Notes: generated by a model not told the origin, from the sequence alone. DNA of 26,947 nucleotides from Fragilaria crotonensis (GCA_022925895.1 JAKSYS010000764.1:1-26947), one strand, 5' to 3'. Positions 1 to 9,793 are shown, counted from the stretch's first letter. A program made the numbers and translations.

Positions 1-516
1 CCTATGGAATTTGGTTCAGATTCTCTCCTGGGTCCGCGAGCCCTGTATTTTGTATTTCTTTCGATACGAGACGAAGGCGGAAGACATATGAACCTCGTCG
101 CAAGTCGCAACAGGCTCAACGCACGACTGTATGTATGTACTCTGCGTAGAATCTGATGCACTTCTGCAATGCGTTAGTCTACCGTTTCAAAAGGCCAACG
201 GACAGGAAGGCCGCACTGGCGAGAGGCGAGACCAGTCACCCAACACACAGTCAAACGAATTTGCATCCACGAAATGCTCTGCTAAACGCGACCACCTATA
301 TATGCTGTCGTCGACGTCGACTGAGAATCCTCAACTTCTACAAGAGTACGAGTACTACGAGTAGTTGAAAGGAAAAGGCACCAAGAACACTTTCTGTGGA
401 TTCATCAAGTGTAATCTATTTGAAGTTGCAGTTGAATGCCTCCAAGTTCGAGCAAACCTACCTCCCTTCAGCTCCTTGGTACCAGTAAATGTTCGACTTG
501 TCAATTACTTTAGTAA
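1..516. other. Upstream intergenic region, no gene recognised
   Basis: This stretch has only short overlapping open frames with no recognisable domain. It lies upstream of the phosphatidyltransferase gene and presumably holds its 5' untranslated region and promoter. No clear motif was found. The window starts inside unknown sequence, so a distal part of a neighbouring gene cannot be excluded. Confidence 0.5.
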
Positions 517-1362
517 TTGTCAAACCACGGTGACTACCGTATTAAGCCGCACGCCACCAAGTCGCCCATGAACCGCGATGTCGCACAAGCAGGCAACCAC
601 AGAACTGCTACTAGCAAAAGCATTGATGCGCCAATGCCTTATCAAGTCCCCGTCGCACTCTATGTTCCCAACATCCTCTGTTACCTTCGAATCATCACTG
701 CTTTTTCAGGTCTATGGTTCAAGGATCACCAACCCTTTGTGGCACTTTTCATTTGGCTCACATCGGCAGCCCTCGATCTGCTCGATGGAATAATAGCACG
801 AACATTGAACCAAACTTCCAATTTGGGAATACTTCTTGATGTTTGTGCCGACAATGTTTTGCGCACGTGCCTTTGGATGGCTGCCATGGTACAGTATCCC
901 AATCAACCACTCCTTTTGTCAATATCATGTCTTGTCGTATCAACCGAATGGTTCACATTCATGTCGACCCAACTGCACTCGGCGCAACGAAAACAAGAAG
1001 AAAACTTTCAGACAATCAATACAAATTCACATTGGAAAATAGAACGACATCATGATCCATGGTGGGTACGAGCTGTCTTTCAGAGTGGCTTCCGAAATCC
1101 GTGCGGCACATGGACTATTTATGGTCTTTTTGCAACACCACTCTTCTTGTGGATGTCAGCCGGCAATGCCGTGGTTATTTCACAATACATTCCATTCTTT
1201 CGATTTTGGACGTTTGCAGCGTATTCCGGACGATTCTATGCGTTTGTTGTTGAATGCTACTTTTCTGTTTCGTATCTGGCACATGTCGTGGAGGGAGACA
1301 CCGTGCAACGAAATGAGCAACAACACCAACAACGATTTAAGGAAACGAATCATTCCAAATAA
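517..1362 (+). CDS. CDP-alcohol phosphatidyltransferase, phosphatidylinositol-synthase-like
   Basis: A 281-residue intact reading frame. The family transfers a phospho-alcohol group from CDP-diacylglycerol, and the PI-synthase branch makes phosphatidylinositol from CDP-DAG and myo-inositol in the ER membrane. The complete signature D-x2-D-G-x2-A-R-x8-G-x3-D-x3-D is present as D87, D90, G91, A94, R95, G104, D108, D112. The upstream VPNILCYLRI (about 50-60) matches the VPNLIGYARI-type segment of PI synthases, and the LNQ after the AR pair also fits that branch. Several hydrophobic segments follow (about 46-66, 72-90, 115-145, 203-225, 230-255). The protein is about 60 residues longer than animal PI synthase, mostly a polar N-terminus and a polar C-terminal tail. 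Met18 and Met40 are alternative starts, and Met40 would give a length closer to the family. It is convergent with the next gene, with stops about 300 bp apart. PI synthase is preferred over other CDP-alcohol transferases; substrate specificity is inferred. Confidence 0.85.
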   Translation: MSNHGDYRIKPHATKSPMNRDVAQAGNHRTATSKSIDAPMPYQVPVALYVPNILCYLRIITAFSGLWFKDHQPFVALFIWLTSAALDLLDGIIARTLNQTSNLGILLDVCADNVLRTCLWMAAMVQYPNQPLLLSISCLVVSTEWFTFMSTQLHSAQRKQEENFQTINTNSHWKIERHHDPWWVRAVFQSGFRNPCGTWTIYGLFATPLFLWMSAGNAVVISQYIPFFRFWTFAAYSGRFYAFVVECYFSVSYLAHVVEGDTVQRNEQQHQQRFKETNHSK

Positions 1363-1660
1363 AAGTAATCCCCTTACTCCTCCCCGTATTTGTGCAGCGA
1401 TATGATGTTCGGCCCTTGCTTTTGCAGTAATGGTACGTCGCTCAGTCGTAAATTCACAGAAATGCCAGACAGCAGGGTAGCAAGCAATGGTGCGATTCGA
1501 CAGACTGCCGAATTGCAAACTCGGACAAACCCTCATACATGGAGCCTGATAGAGTATAGCCCAGTTGGGATGCCGTGCATCGACGCCTGTACGACTGTTG
1601 TATTTCCATACAGGTACGTGCAGACGAGTGTCGTCAACGGATCTACGCATCCCGATTGGA

Positions 1661-2506
1661 TTATTTTCGTGGTGCTGATTCACCTCCTCCAATGTCATCG
1701 GATCGACCTTCACGAACGGTTTGCTGCTTTCGTGGTGGGTGGGGCAATCCCCGACTACTGATTTCCTGAGTAATGTCATGAATTTCATCCAACCGTCGGT
1801 GTATCTCTTGCAAATGATTGCGATTGGCATCCTTCAGAACACTGTAGAGCGTGCGCAGTCCAAGAGCTCCTCCCAACCGTGATTCCGACAGCTCATGAAG
1901 GACATCTAGAAAATTCACCTCCCCATCACGATTGCCATCCAAACCCATTTTACGACCAATCGCTTGTGCCAAGTGGGATGTGCAAAAGAAAAAGACCCAC
2001 AAACACGCAACCGATGTGACGGGATACAGAGCACACGCCGCCAGTGCCAAACCAATGGTCCCCAACAAGATCAGTACCAAGGCGGGACCAATGGTAAGAG
2101 TCAGAAGTGTGACAATGAGCATGAACGTTCGAGGTAACCACAAGAAACCGAGCCAGACAAGGATTCCGTACAAGACATTGCACAGAGTATTCACCAATGC
2201 AATCGTGGATTGTTCTTCTGGCAGTGTGCCAATGGTCATGAAGATGTAGAATTTGTACTTGGGACGTTTCACGATCTTGAATATTTCTTTCCCAATACGT
2301 TCGACAAGCCAGTGGACGTCGGGCAAGTCGTTGTCGTCACCATCGTCATCAACTCCACTATCAATGAATGTGCCATGAATTTTACTAGTCACCACCTTCC
2401 TTGGACCAGCATCAACTAAGTGCACAGAGCACAGACCAAGAAGTAGGAAAAAAGCGATAGCTGAGTCGATGGGGCGTAGCATTGTTGCGTCCTCAGGTTG
2501 TGTCAC
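1661..2506 (-). CDS. Secretory-pathway multi-pass membrane protein with one EF-hand
   Basis: A 281-residue intact frame, not recognised as a named family. Residues 9-33 look like a signal peptide with likely cleavage after VDA (31-33); Met9 is an equally good start. An Asp-rich stretch (about 50-63) precedes a basic region. Hydrophobic segments at about 104-124, 127-160 and 162-180 form two to four membrane spans. Residues 190-201 (DGNRDGEVNFLD) fit an EF-hand loop: Asp1, Asn3, Asp5, Gly6, a hydrophobic residue at 8 and Asp at 12, so calcium binding is plausible. The C-terminal 220-250 is amphipathic, probably coiled coil (HLQEIHRRLDEIHDITQEI), followed by a polar tail. It runs convergently to the phosphatidyltransferase gene, and its 5' end faces a roughly 690 bp gap shared with the START-like gene. 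Function unknown. Confidence 0.7.
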   Translation of the reverse strand: MTQPEDATMLRPIDSAIAFFLLLGLCSVHLVDAGPRKVVTSKIHGTFIDSGVDDDGDDNDLPDVHWLVERIGKEIFKIVKRPKYKFYIFMTIGTLPEEQSTIALVNTLCNVLYGILVWLGFLWLPRTFMLIVTLLTLTIGPALVLILLGTIGLALAACALYPVTSVACLWVFFFCTSHLAQAIGRKMGLDGNRDGEVNFLDVLHELSESRLGGALGLRTLYSVLKDANRNHLQEIHRRLDEIHDITQEISSRGLPHPPRKQQTVREGRSDDIGGGESAPRK

Positions 2507-3198
2507 GCAGCTTCGTTACGTTACGAATTGCCTTATGTGAGATTGGCGAAGCAGCGGTGTGTTCAAGCGATCGATGCGGCGTGCTTGTGCACACTGAATA
2601 TAATCGTTAATGCCAATTACGCACCATTTTGAATGTATTCATGGTCTGTTCCGAAGCTTGTCCACTGAATACTGAATAGGTCTGCAGGTTGCAACTTGAA
2701 CACAACATACAGTCGTGGGTAGTGGTGTAGTGGTACTTGTACGCGAAATAGAAGATTCGCCTTCGCACTATACCCCGTTCATACTGGTACTGTCGATGGC
2801 GTATTTTGTCCATTTCATGTTTCATATATACACTCAGGTATAAAATGACAAACGAAAGCATACCTTCATTGTATTAGACGAAGATATACTGAATTAATAT
2901 CACGTGAATACGTACAATATGAAATACAAGTCCAATTTGGCAAATACATAACGCGCACTTTACCAGCCATTCTGTGTTTGTATGGGAGCTTGAGGCAGAA
3001 ATTTGGATCCGTTCGTGCTCCTGGTGAGGCTCGGCGCGTGTTTGTGGGATTGTGTTCGTATCTTACACTTCTCGCCAAGATCCTATCCGAACTTATCCAC
3101 ACAATTTGCTCGTATTTCCAGCAATATCCAATTAAAAGCTCTCGAATTGAGCACGTGACACAACAACAAATCCCGAACACGCAAATCAAACAATAACC
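2507..3198. other. Divergent intergenic region with two CACGTG sites
   Basis: This gap separates the EF-hand membrane protein (-) and the START-like gene (+). Open frames here are short and unconvincing. Two CACGTG palindromes (G-box/E-box core) occur at 2901-2906 and 3152-3157; the second is 42 bp upstream of the START-like start codon. The 5' flank of that ATG is A/C-rich (caaacaataacc), as expected for a leader and start context. bZIP/bHLH binding is only a possibility from the core motif. Confidence 0.4.
3152..3157. promoter_or_regulatory. CACGTG (G-box/E-box core) upstream of START-like gene
   Basis: A perfect CACGTG palindrome 42 bp before the ATG at 3199. A second copy lies at 2901-2906. 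The function as a bZIP/bHLH site is inferred only from the core motif. Confidence 0.25.
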
Positions 3199-3818
3199 AT
3201 GTCCCTCCGTGCTTCTCACGTCATGTCAACTGTGCCAACATCTTGCATTCAGGTTGAATCAACCGTGTTGCCAGTCTCGATCGATACGGTCTGGCCTAAA
3301 TTTCGTGCCCTCCAGTTTGATGTGGTTGCCCCAACCTATGTTACTGCGACCAAGGTCGACGGTGAAGGTGTTGGATCCATTGTCACGGTGACCTATACGG
3401 ATGGAACAGTTTGGGAACTTCGTATAACTGAAATTTCAAGTTGCGTCGTTTTATGTGCGCGCTTGAGGAGAATGGTCCATTTTGCTCCCAATGAAACCTT
3501 TGTGTGCAGGACGACATTTGTATGTGTGTGATATGATGAACAAGATACTTGTGACGATATCTCACACATATATTCTTGTTACACACGTCACAGGATCGCA
3601 ACTACACAATTGCATACGAAGTCTTGTCATCCACTCCTCCATGGGCTACACGGCTGCCGAGGGAGAAATGGATTTTCGCAAGGTGACAGATGGTGATGCC
3701 ACCTTCTTGACTTGGACGACTGTTTTCCAATGATGCTGACTTGCAAGTCGTGCAGGATCAAAAGTACAAGAAGATTGAATTCTTTGCGGATTTCAAAGCG
3801 ACTCTCGCGGCTGAATAA
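3199..3818 (+). pseudogene. SRPBCC/START-like (polyketide-cyclase/PYR-type fold) protein, frame interrupted
   Basis: The N-terminal part (VESTVLPVSIDTVWPKFRAL, then TDGTVWELRITEIS) is typical of the SRPBCC helix-grip fold that binds hydrophobic ligands. The frame continues beyond a likely intron at 3520-3593 (gtatgt...cacag, phase 0) with DRNYTIAYEVLSS. The coding signal then moves by one base near 3639-3640 (a C-run) into GYTAAEGEMDFRKV, and moves back at the T-run 3723-3726 into NDADLQVVQDQKYKK, ending at a stop at 3816-3818. The 27 residues just before the intron (from about 3440) fit the family poorly, so a longer intron starting at gt 3440 is possible, but its phase does not fit. Two opposite one-base shifts in homopolymers suggest sequence errors; a real pseudogene is the alternative. 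Ligand and role unknown. Confidence 0.6.
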
Positions 3819-4425
3819 TTTGGAAGCTGGGAGGTGAATGGCTTTTTCATTAGATTCCTTCGGCACGACCATTAGATTATTATTATCAATACATTTGGAG
3901 TGAACCTTTGTGCTTGAAATCTTTGCTCTGCTATTTATTGTAAAGAATTAAAAATGCAGAAACTCTCTATCATTGTCCGGATTATCATACGCCTGTTCCT
4001 CGTTCTCACACCGTGTTTCGCTATTTGCCGATTAAGTGCAGCGGGGAACTGTCATTTGTCATTTTCAGCACAGTGAAATTGTTACTGTACTGGTACTACG
4101 AGTCATGATTGTTTATCATACCGTAAATTACCTCAATTGAAAAGATGTCGAAAGGCCGCACACTCAGTGCCTGCGTGCGTTGTGGATGGATAACACCCAC
4201 ATGAACCGTCGGAGCCGAACACGAAGATCCGACGATAGATACCCAGCGATGGAGGTCCTGACGGGTCGACAGGCCCGGTCGTCCGTTCAGCACAACAGAC
4301 GTCAAGGGTTTGAAGGACACGCTGCAGTTGCTCAGCTGTGCGTCCTTTCATTTCTATTCGACCATTGATGTTGACCTTTGATATTGACATTACTTTAAAA
4401 ACGGTGATTTTTGCTTCCTTTCGCC

Positions 4426-5204
4426 ATGAATTCCAGCTCGGCGTCCGTGTCCTCGAGTGCAAGCACAGTTAGAGTCTCCAATCGAGACTTGACCATGACG
4501 ACGACGTCAACCGATGTAAAGTGTTTTCATGTTTAGTACTTGACCGTTTCTTTCTTCCCTTGTCCGCGTTTCCCACTGAATTCTATCGATAATTGGAAAT
4601 GTTCTTGCATCATGGAATCGAAACACACAATTTTCATCTGTGCCTACGGCTTTATCGAAAACAGACAACCATCGCCATGAACGAAATGAATGTACCAGAA
4701 GTTGTACTTGACACCAGAAGGTTCAATTGTCAACGAGAATGTATCGGCCCTCAATTCGCAGGACTCCACTGCGTTGTCCACCGTCGAATCAACGAATAGT
4801 AGTTCTCTTCGTGTTTATCGTGTCGATGGCGCTGACGGAGCACGTGTCGTTATTGAGGGTGCAGACGGCGCTGTGACGGAGATGGCATGGATAGCATTGA
4901 TGGCGATGATGGCGTTCTTGGCATTGATGGCGTTGGTGAAGTTCACTGCGTTGGTGGAGTTCATGGTGCCGTTAGTGGCATGGACGGCGTTGGTGGCGCT
5001 CTTTGTGCTGAGTTTGTTGATTGGAACAATTGGGGCGATGGCAGCGATTGTGACGATTGTGATGATTGCAGCGATATGGGCAATTACAGCGATTGCAGCG
5101 ATTGTGACGATTGTGACGATCGTGACGATTGTGACGATTGTGCCGATTGTGCCGATTGTGCCGATTGTTGCGATTGTGCTGTGCGTCCGGTAATGGCACC
5201 GTAA
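4426..5204 (+). CDS. Collagen-like (Gly-x-y) protein with Cys/Asp-rich tail, copy 1, frame-shifted
   Basis: Exon 1 (4426-4515) encodes a Ser-rich start (MNSSSASVSSSASTV). The intron is 4516-4664 (gtaaag...aacag, phase 0), with the same splice position in all three copies. Exon 2 opens with TTIAMNEMNVPEV; the homologous frame then shifts near 4700 into a part reading SIVNENVSALNSQ and RVYRVDGADGA, a Gly-x-y start. After GADGA (about 4872) it shifts again into SIDGDDGVLGIDGVGEVH, then GGVHGAVSGMDGVGGA, and a tail of C-D-D-C/C-A-D-C units ending CAVRPVMAP. The tail has about 15 cysteines, each next to aspartate. A second frame over the same DNA is also open (to 5193) and would be hydrophobic (AIVTIV repeats). 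Gly periodicity on both sides of the break favours the collagen-like frame. Not a family I recognise; the breaks may be sequence errors or decay. Confidence 0.5.
5047..5180 (+). repeat. 9-bp tandem repeat encoding Cys-Asp units
   Basis: Near-perfect tandem units of gattgtgac / gattgtgcc / gattgcagc. In the collagen-like frame they encode D-C-D and D-C-A; in the other open frame they encode I-V-T/I-V-P. The array is much longer than in copies 2 and 3, so it has expanded in copy 1 or contracted elsewhere. Confidence 0.8.
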
Positions 5205-5293
5205 TGTTGCGGGGATTCACACTGTCAGCAGGCATGGGTTGGGCGACGAAAAATGCTTTGGTCAAGGCGTCAATAGGCTTCATCTATTTGTAA
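5204..5293 (+). CDS. Possible small ORF or C-terminal extension after copy 1
   Basis: A 29-codon frame (MLRGFTLSAGMGWATKNALV...) whose ATG overlaps the preceding TAA (taatg). The nucleotide segment is conserved downstream of all three copies, but copy 2 has one fewer G after the start and copy 3 has an in-frame TAG about 20 codons in. It could be an ancestral C-terminal exon end lost by a shift, a small ORF, or only conserved 3' untranslated sequence. Confidence 0.2.
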   Translation: MLRGFTLSAGMGWATKNALVKASIGFIYL

Positions 5294-5703
5294 TTTAGGA
5301 ATGCAGTTGAATATTTTGTCTGGTGTCATACAATGTAGCAACAATGTAATTACTACGTCGAGAAAGACAAGAAGACGTCCGAGATTCGGTAGAACGTTCT
5401 TGATTTCAAACGAATCCATTACATTGACTTGCCGTCCCGATACCGATTCCAAAAAAGTACGCGAAACATATTTACAATCCAGCAACAATGTGGATTAAAT
5501 AGCACTGCAGCTGTGATGAGGATGTTTCCCCTGCTGCTACAAAGCACTTGCTATTTTGCTCCTTTGTCCCCACCTGCCCCTAATCAATTCATCCGCCCCT
5601 GATGCCAGCAACATGAAACAAATCGACCTCTAGCTATAGCTTAGTAGAGAAGTGGATCGGCTATAAACATAAAGATGCAGCTAAAGATGCTATGAAGACT
5701 TGA

Positions 5704-6010
5704 TTACAGCACTCCGTACATACTACCAGTACCGGCAATATCATACACAGTACCATCAAGAGGAAATTTTGTGAATGGATACATTGATACGGTGTGGAAA
5801 AATATAGTGGCGTGCTCCTGGCCTGCATCCAAGCGAAATCTGTCGTCATCGCGGTCCGTTGGAATGCTGGACAAGTCGAGACCTGCTGCGCGAAAGCCCG
5901 TACGCCGAAACACGGATGATTGGTGAGCTGATGCATGCACGGCAAGAATGTGGCCGATTCTTCTGACAACGTGTGATCGTACAATTCAACGAGACATCAC
6001 TGTTACGCCG
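5704..6010 (-). CDS. Uncharacterised protein fragment, frame-shifted
   Basis: Reading leftward, a frame with VELYDHTLSEESATFLP passes by a one-base shift into RTGFRAAGLDLSSIPTDRDD and then a 40-residue stretch ending GTVYDIAGTGSMYGVL at the stop at 5704-5706. Composition is protein-like and unlike a random frame, but I recognise no domain. A plausible ATG lies near 6010. If real, it is divergent from the J-domain gene, with about 75 bp between start codons. A chance frame remains possible. Confidence 0.3.
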
Positions 6011-6084
6011 TAAGAGTTGGCAACAGTCAACGAAACATAGCGTCGATTGTTATTATATTGTTCCAATCCGAAACGTGAGATATC

Positions 6085-6960
6085 ATGTCCACCTACTATG
6101 ATGTTCTTGAGTGGATCCATCGGCCGATGCCAAGACAATTCGACAAGCCTATCTCAAGCTGTCCCTAAAGTACCATCCGGACAAGAATCCGAATGACAAG
6201 GAGGCTGCAAAAGCCAAATTTTGTGCCATTGGACAAGCGTATGAAGTTCTGAGCAATCCTACAGAAGCGTTCCAACTACGATCGTGAATTGAGACGAGGT
6301 TCGTTCCGTCCTTCCAATCAGCAGAACCAATACCACCAGGAATACAATACAACATCATCATTTTCATCGACAGCATCGTATGAATCCTACCAAGATGCCT
6401 TTGATGCGACAGTCGCCAGCATGTCAGAAGAAGAATTGGCTGCCGCTATTGGTGCCATTAGTGTTGTTGCGGGCATTGTTGGGAGTATCGTTGGAAGTCG
6501 ACTCCTTGGTGGCGGTGGTGGTGGTGGTTCCACATCCAGAAGTGCTGCCAGTAGTTTTTCACTTCGGCAGGATCAGTTGTCGGAAGCATGGTGGCATCTC
6601 ACGCAGCAGCGGAAGCGGCCAGGACTTTGCACAATCAGGCAATTGAAAAATTGCCTACAAGGAAGAAGTTCGGAGGTCTGTGGCTCGGAGAACCCGTCCT
6701 CGCCCGGCCAAGGTCAGGTGGAAGAGACGTTTCAACGCCATGGGTTCCGCGGTAAATTTGCTACTGGTAGTAGTAGTACTTCGTCGTCGACGATGAATCA
6801 GATTCCTCGTCAATACCAACATCCCAACGTCCAGCTTGGCAAAACAAATTCCATTCGGCTGTGGATGCTGCCGAGGCAGCAGCCGCAACCGCTGCGGCAA
6901 GCAAATGGCTGACACGTTTCTTCAAAGGCTGCTCAAGAAATGAAGAAAGGCGCCAGATAA
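6085..6960 (+). pseudogene. J-domain (DnaJ/Hsp40-type) protein, several frame breaks
   Basis: The protein begins MSTYYDVL, and a J-domain follows with the diagnostic HPD ([17 protein letters not shown]) and AYEVLSNP. J-domains stimulate Hsp70 ATPase. The frame shifts near 6109 (GG run) and returns near 6264, then continues with a polar region, MSEEELAAAIGAISVVAG and a Gly-rich hydrophobic stretch with seven glycines (about 6440-6535; perhaps membrane-associated or a glycine zipper). Further shifts occur at the T-run before 6570, the A-run near 6645, near 6780 and near 6928. Later parts read AAAEAARTLHNQAIEK, DESDSSSIPTSQRP and an Ala-rich helix, and the end is AQEMKKGAR at TAA 6958-6960. Because the protein reads to a sensible terminus through every break, indel errors are likely; decay is the alternative. 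The last codons are part of repeat R. Confidence 0.65.
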
Positions 6961-7316
6961 TAGGAACCTTCGATTATAGTTACGTTGGAAACTCAATGCG
7001 ACTTTGTGTTGGGGAAGATAGGTTTTGAAGTGCAATTGGAGTGGGTGACAACGTTTTCCGGCATCTGGGATCTCACTATACGAGATCGCTGAAGTTGTAA
7101 GTGAAAGTAGAGGTCTTGATATTTCGGTCATTTTAGGCTCATGATGACACTCTAGAAGCTATCGTCTAGCTGACGGCCTCTCCGTCACATTGCGAAGAAC
7201 CCGAGCGTATATGAATCCTTCAAAATTGGAGGGCAGTCGGAGGTGCTTCTGGTGGGTCTAAACGCAATTTGTTTCCCATGTGTGGCTTTCCGGACCATTC
7301 CTCTGGTACTTGTACC
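6934..7316 (+). repeat. Direct repeat R1, left part (spacer of J-domain/nuclease gene pair)
   Basis: This segment matches 20048-20426. It starts with the last codons of the J-domain gene (caagaaatgaagaaagg) and runs through noncoding sequence to the copia insertion point. Its continuation is 12657-12710. Differences from R2 are a mix of substitutions and small indels, e.g. two to three bases missing after gaagttgt. Confidence 0.9.
7311..7316. repeat. Target-site duplication of copia element, left
   Basis: TGTACC directly before the LTR, matched by TGTACC at 12657-12662 directly after the other LTR. Copia integrases usually leave 5 bp; the sixth matching base may be chance. R2 at about 20425 is a related unoccupied site (ctctggtaccatgg). 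Confidence 0.8.
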
Positions 7317-7687
7317 TGTTAAATATTCCTTGATACCGTATAATATTATTCAGTACGACGTTACTACCGTAGTGAATTTCGTTTATCAGTATTGTGCTTA
7401 TAGTGTTACTCTAATAATGCTGGGTTCCATTCCCAGCAATTGCACTTGCATTCCCATTCACAACATACTTGTGAATCCCATTAGCAGCAACAATAGACTC
7501 TTTAGTCCTCCTGGACTCTTTAGCCTTCTTTGTTCTGATCTTGGCTTGGACAACAGTCCAACCATCAGTACTGTCGCGATCACCGGAACAGATACTAGAT
7601 ACTGGACTACCGTTGTTGTCCGAGTACTGTTCACATGACACAGTATTACTGGACACATCGTGAGCAGTAGTACAGTAGATCTTGACA
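7317..7687 (-). repeat. 3' LTR of copia element
   Basis: A 371 bp LTR; on the + strand it runs from tgttaaatattcc to gatcttgaca. Compared with the other LTR it lacks two bases near 7397 (gtgctta vs gtgagctta) and has one extra T near 7435; no substitution was seen. The pol reading frame runs into this LTR and stops at 7411. Confidence 0.93.
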
Positions 7688-9326
7688 TCCTCCGTGTTCT
7701 GGGGATCGAAATTGCCCAATAGCCCTTCCGAAATGAGGGTGGCATGTTTTGCGAATAGGTTCAATGGAAGATTCTTTGTCATAGTGTCACTGGGGTTTTC
7801 GCCACTGCTGATGTGTTCCACCAATAAATCGTTGCATAGAATCATGTCGTTCACGAAGCGGTACCGAATGTCCACATGTTTAGTCCTGACCGATTGCTGT
7901 ATTATTTGCCATAAAGATCGCACCGGTATTGTCTTCCCGTAAAATACTTGGCAGGAGCGGAGAGCCACTGCCCGAGGGGCCATTGCTGTCCAAGGGGCCA
8001 TTGCCCATTTCGGTAAGGAGCGATACGATAAATTTTACCTCTGTAGCGGCCATGCTCATTGCGACGAATTCCGCTTCGGTGGATGACAATGTCACACCAG
8101 TCTGTTTCTTAGACTGCCATGACACCAGGCAACCTCCAACGGTCACCAAGTACCCGGAGATGCTCTTTCTGTCACCCCTGTCTGACGCGTAGTCAGAGTC
8201 AACGAACGCCACCACTCTGGTATCCTTCGGGGCTCTCATCTTTATACCTTGATTACTTACTGTCTTGATATATCCCATGAGATGCGTCAGAGCTGTCCAA
8301 TGTTCCTTGTTTGGTGCCAAACAAACCGTTAATTCTCTGCAGGCGTTAGATAGCGTAGGCTCGGTCTTGCCGCATGCAAACATAATCCGTCCCACAAACG
8401 AACGGAATTCCTCAATCATAATAATTTCGTCGTCGGGTGAGGAACGCAATGGCGGAGAGACAGCTGCGCCGGGAGTAGAAAACGTCTTGATCGAACAGTA
8501 CTGTTCCTTCTCGAAATCTCGCACCATGGCTTCGTGATAATCCTTCATTGTAGATTGGATATATTGGCCATGTTCGTCGTGTCCGAATTCGTAGTCAACT
8601 CCCAGATGGCGCCTCAATTTTCCGAGATCAGAGATTTTTACTTGTTTAGATATTCCCATCTTTAATTCGTTAACCCACTTCAAGCGTCCGGTTATAATGC
8701 AGTCATCGCAGTACACGACCACTAGTGCCAGTAGAGACTTGTCTTTGTCGAATAGACAGAATAGGCACGGGTCGGATTTACATTGGATGAGCCCAAGAGA
8801 TTTCAGAATCTTGGAAAATGTCTCCATCCATAGTCTGGGGCTTTGCACCAATCCATACTGAGCACTTCGTAGCTTGATTATCATGTCGCTCAAATCAATG
8901 CCTTTTGAAAGCATGTACTCATATAAGCCCTCAGGCATTTCGATGTATATATCCGAGTCGACTTTTGCATTTAGGAAGGCAGCTTCAACGTCCAACATGA
9001 GCGTGACCCAATCCTTTGAACTTTGTAGTAGTACAACGCCATAGCCAGAGCAACCCTGATCGTAGTGTTGTGGCCGGGGAGTACGATTCGTTGAAGTCCA
9101 CTCCCGGTTCCTGTTCGTATCCTCGTATGACTGAGCGATTTCTTGGTACCGTCGAGCTTCTGCTTGAAGATCCATCTGCTACGTAGTGTCTTACGATTCG
9201 AGGTAACGATGTCCTCTTGAGGAACTCCCAAGCATCTCTTGATAAGAAGTTCTCCAGTTCGTTATGCATAGACTTAAGCCAGTCTTTATCTTTGAGCTTC
9301 AAAAGCTCTTTGAAATTCTTAGGCAC
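7411..9326 (-). CDS. Copia reverse transcriptase and RNase H region
   Basis: RT fingers/palm are seen as MLDVEAAFLNAKVDSDIYIE, then VVVYCDDCIITG holding the catalytic Asp pair (Tyr-Cys-Asp-Asp; usual copia form Y-V-D-D). RNase H follows with FVDSDYASDRGDRKSISGYL, SSTEAEFVAM and REDNTGAIF, the expected acidic residues, and the downstream TKHVDIRYRFVND typical of copia. Frame changes occur at about 9000-9170 and near 7880-7900, where the frame ends in GQD and resumes before TKHVDIRY. The last part reads through the 3' LTR to 7411, adding about 90 residues coded by LTR sequence. Confidence 0.9.
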
Positions 9327-9739
9327 CCAAGCTGTGGATCAGACTGTAGCGAGGCATTCATAGCCATTAGTAATTCCGTGATGCCATCCAAGTTCAAGTC
9401 AAGGTTGTCGTCACTCCTGTGACCAACATCAGCCATTGTCACTTGGCGTGTGCGTGAGCGAGTTACTGCCCCTTCGCCAAAGGATGATGTCAAATTCCTC
9501 CGCGCAGGAGGGGCGACATCCGTAGTATCGGTGAAAATGGGAGCAGGAATTTCCTCCGTAGGGCTTGAGACTGGCGGCGGCATATCCTCGATGATGACAT
9601 CATCGTCAGGAAAGTCTGCGTCCGTCAATATGGGGATAACCGGTGTTGCAGGCAATATGATGGATTCCGACTTAAGCTGTTCAAGTTCCGTAAATAAGTC
9701 AAGATTGTCCGTTGCCGTTATGCGACCATGCCATTCCAT
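9299..9739 (-). CDS. Copia linker between integrase and RT
   Basis: A 146-codon frame, acidic and Pro-rich (DDDVIIEDMPPPVSSPTEEIP), the variable tether that links integrase to RT in copia polyproteins. It ends with a segment leading into FKELLKLKDKDWLKSMHNEL, the start of the RT region (a classic copia pre-RT motif), via a frame shift at 9299-9326. Confidence 0.75.
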   Translation of the reverse strand: MEWHGRITATDNLDLFTELEQLKSESIILPATPVIPILTDADFPDDDVIIEDMPPPVSSPTEEIPAPIFTDTTDVAPPARRNLTSSFGEGAVTRSRTRQVTMADVGHRSDDNLDLNLDGITELLMAMNASLQSDPQLGCLRISKSF

Positions 9740-9793
9740 CCACTGTGCACGTCTCTGGACATGATAGTACTTTTTGTCAATGGGTTATAAAAC

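Larger units (their letters stand above)
3930..5530 (+). repeat. Three-copy repeat-gene family, copy 1
   Basis: The unit is shared with about 13010-14603 and about 18365-20050. Shared landmarks are a 5' region (cctgcgtgcgttg, accgtcggagccgaacacga, gatggaggtcctga), a two-exon gene, and a 3' segment (gtcaataggcttcatctatt, gaatattttgtctggtg, then gcactgcagctgtgatgagg). Copy 1 is the most diverged of the three, and its left boundary (ttattgtaaagaattaaaaa) matches copy 3 just right of the pogo-like element. Homology to copy 2 ends at about 5530/14603 after gaggatgtttccc. No terminal repeats or target duplications were identified, so this looks like segmental duplication of a gene with its flanks rather than a transposon. 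Confidence 0.75.

Noticed and set aside
1180..1830. 216-codon minus-strand frame overlapping the 3' ends of the first two genes
   Set aside because: It is antisense to the phosphatidyltransferase gene and overlaps the EF-hand gene in another frame. No domain; a shadow frame.
3930..5530. The repeat-gene family as a transposable element
   Set aside because: No terminal inverted or long terminal repeats, no target duplications and no transposase were found in the unit; segmental duplication explains the copies.
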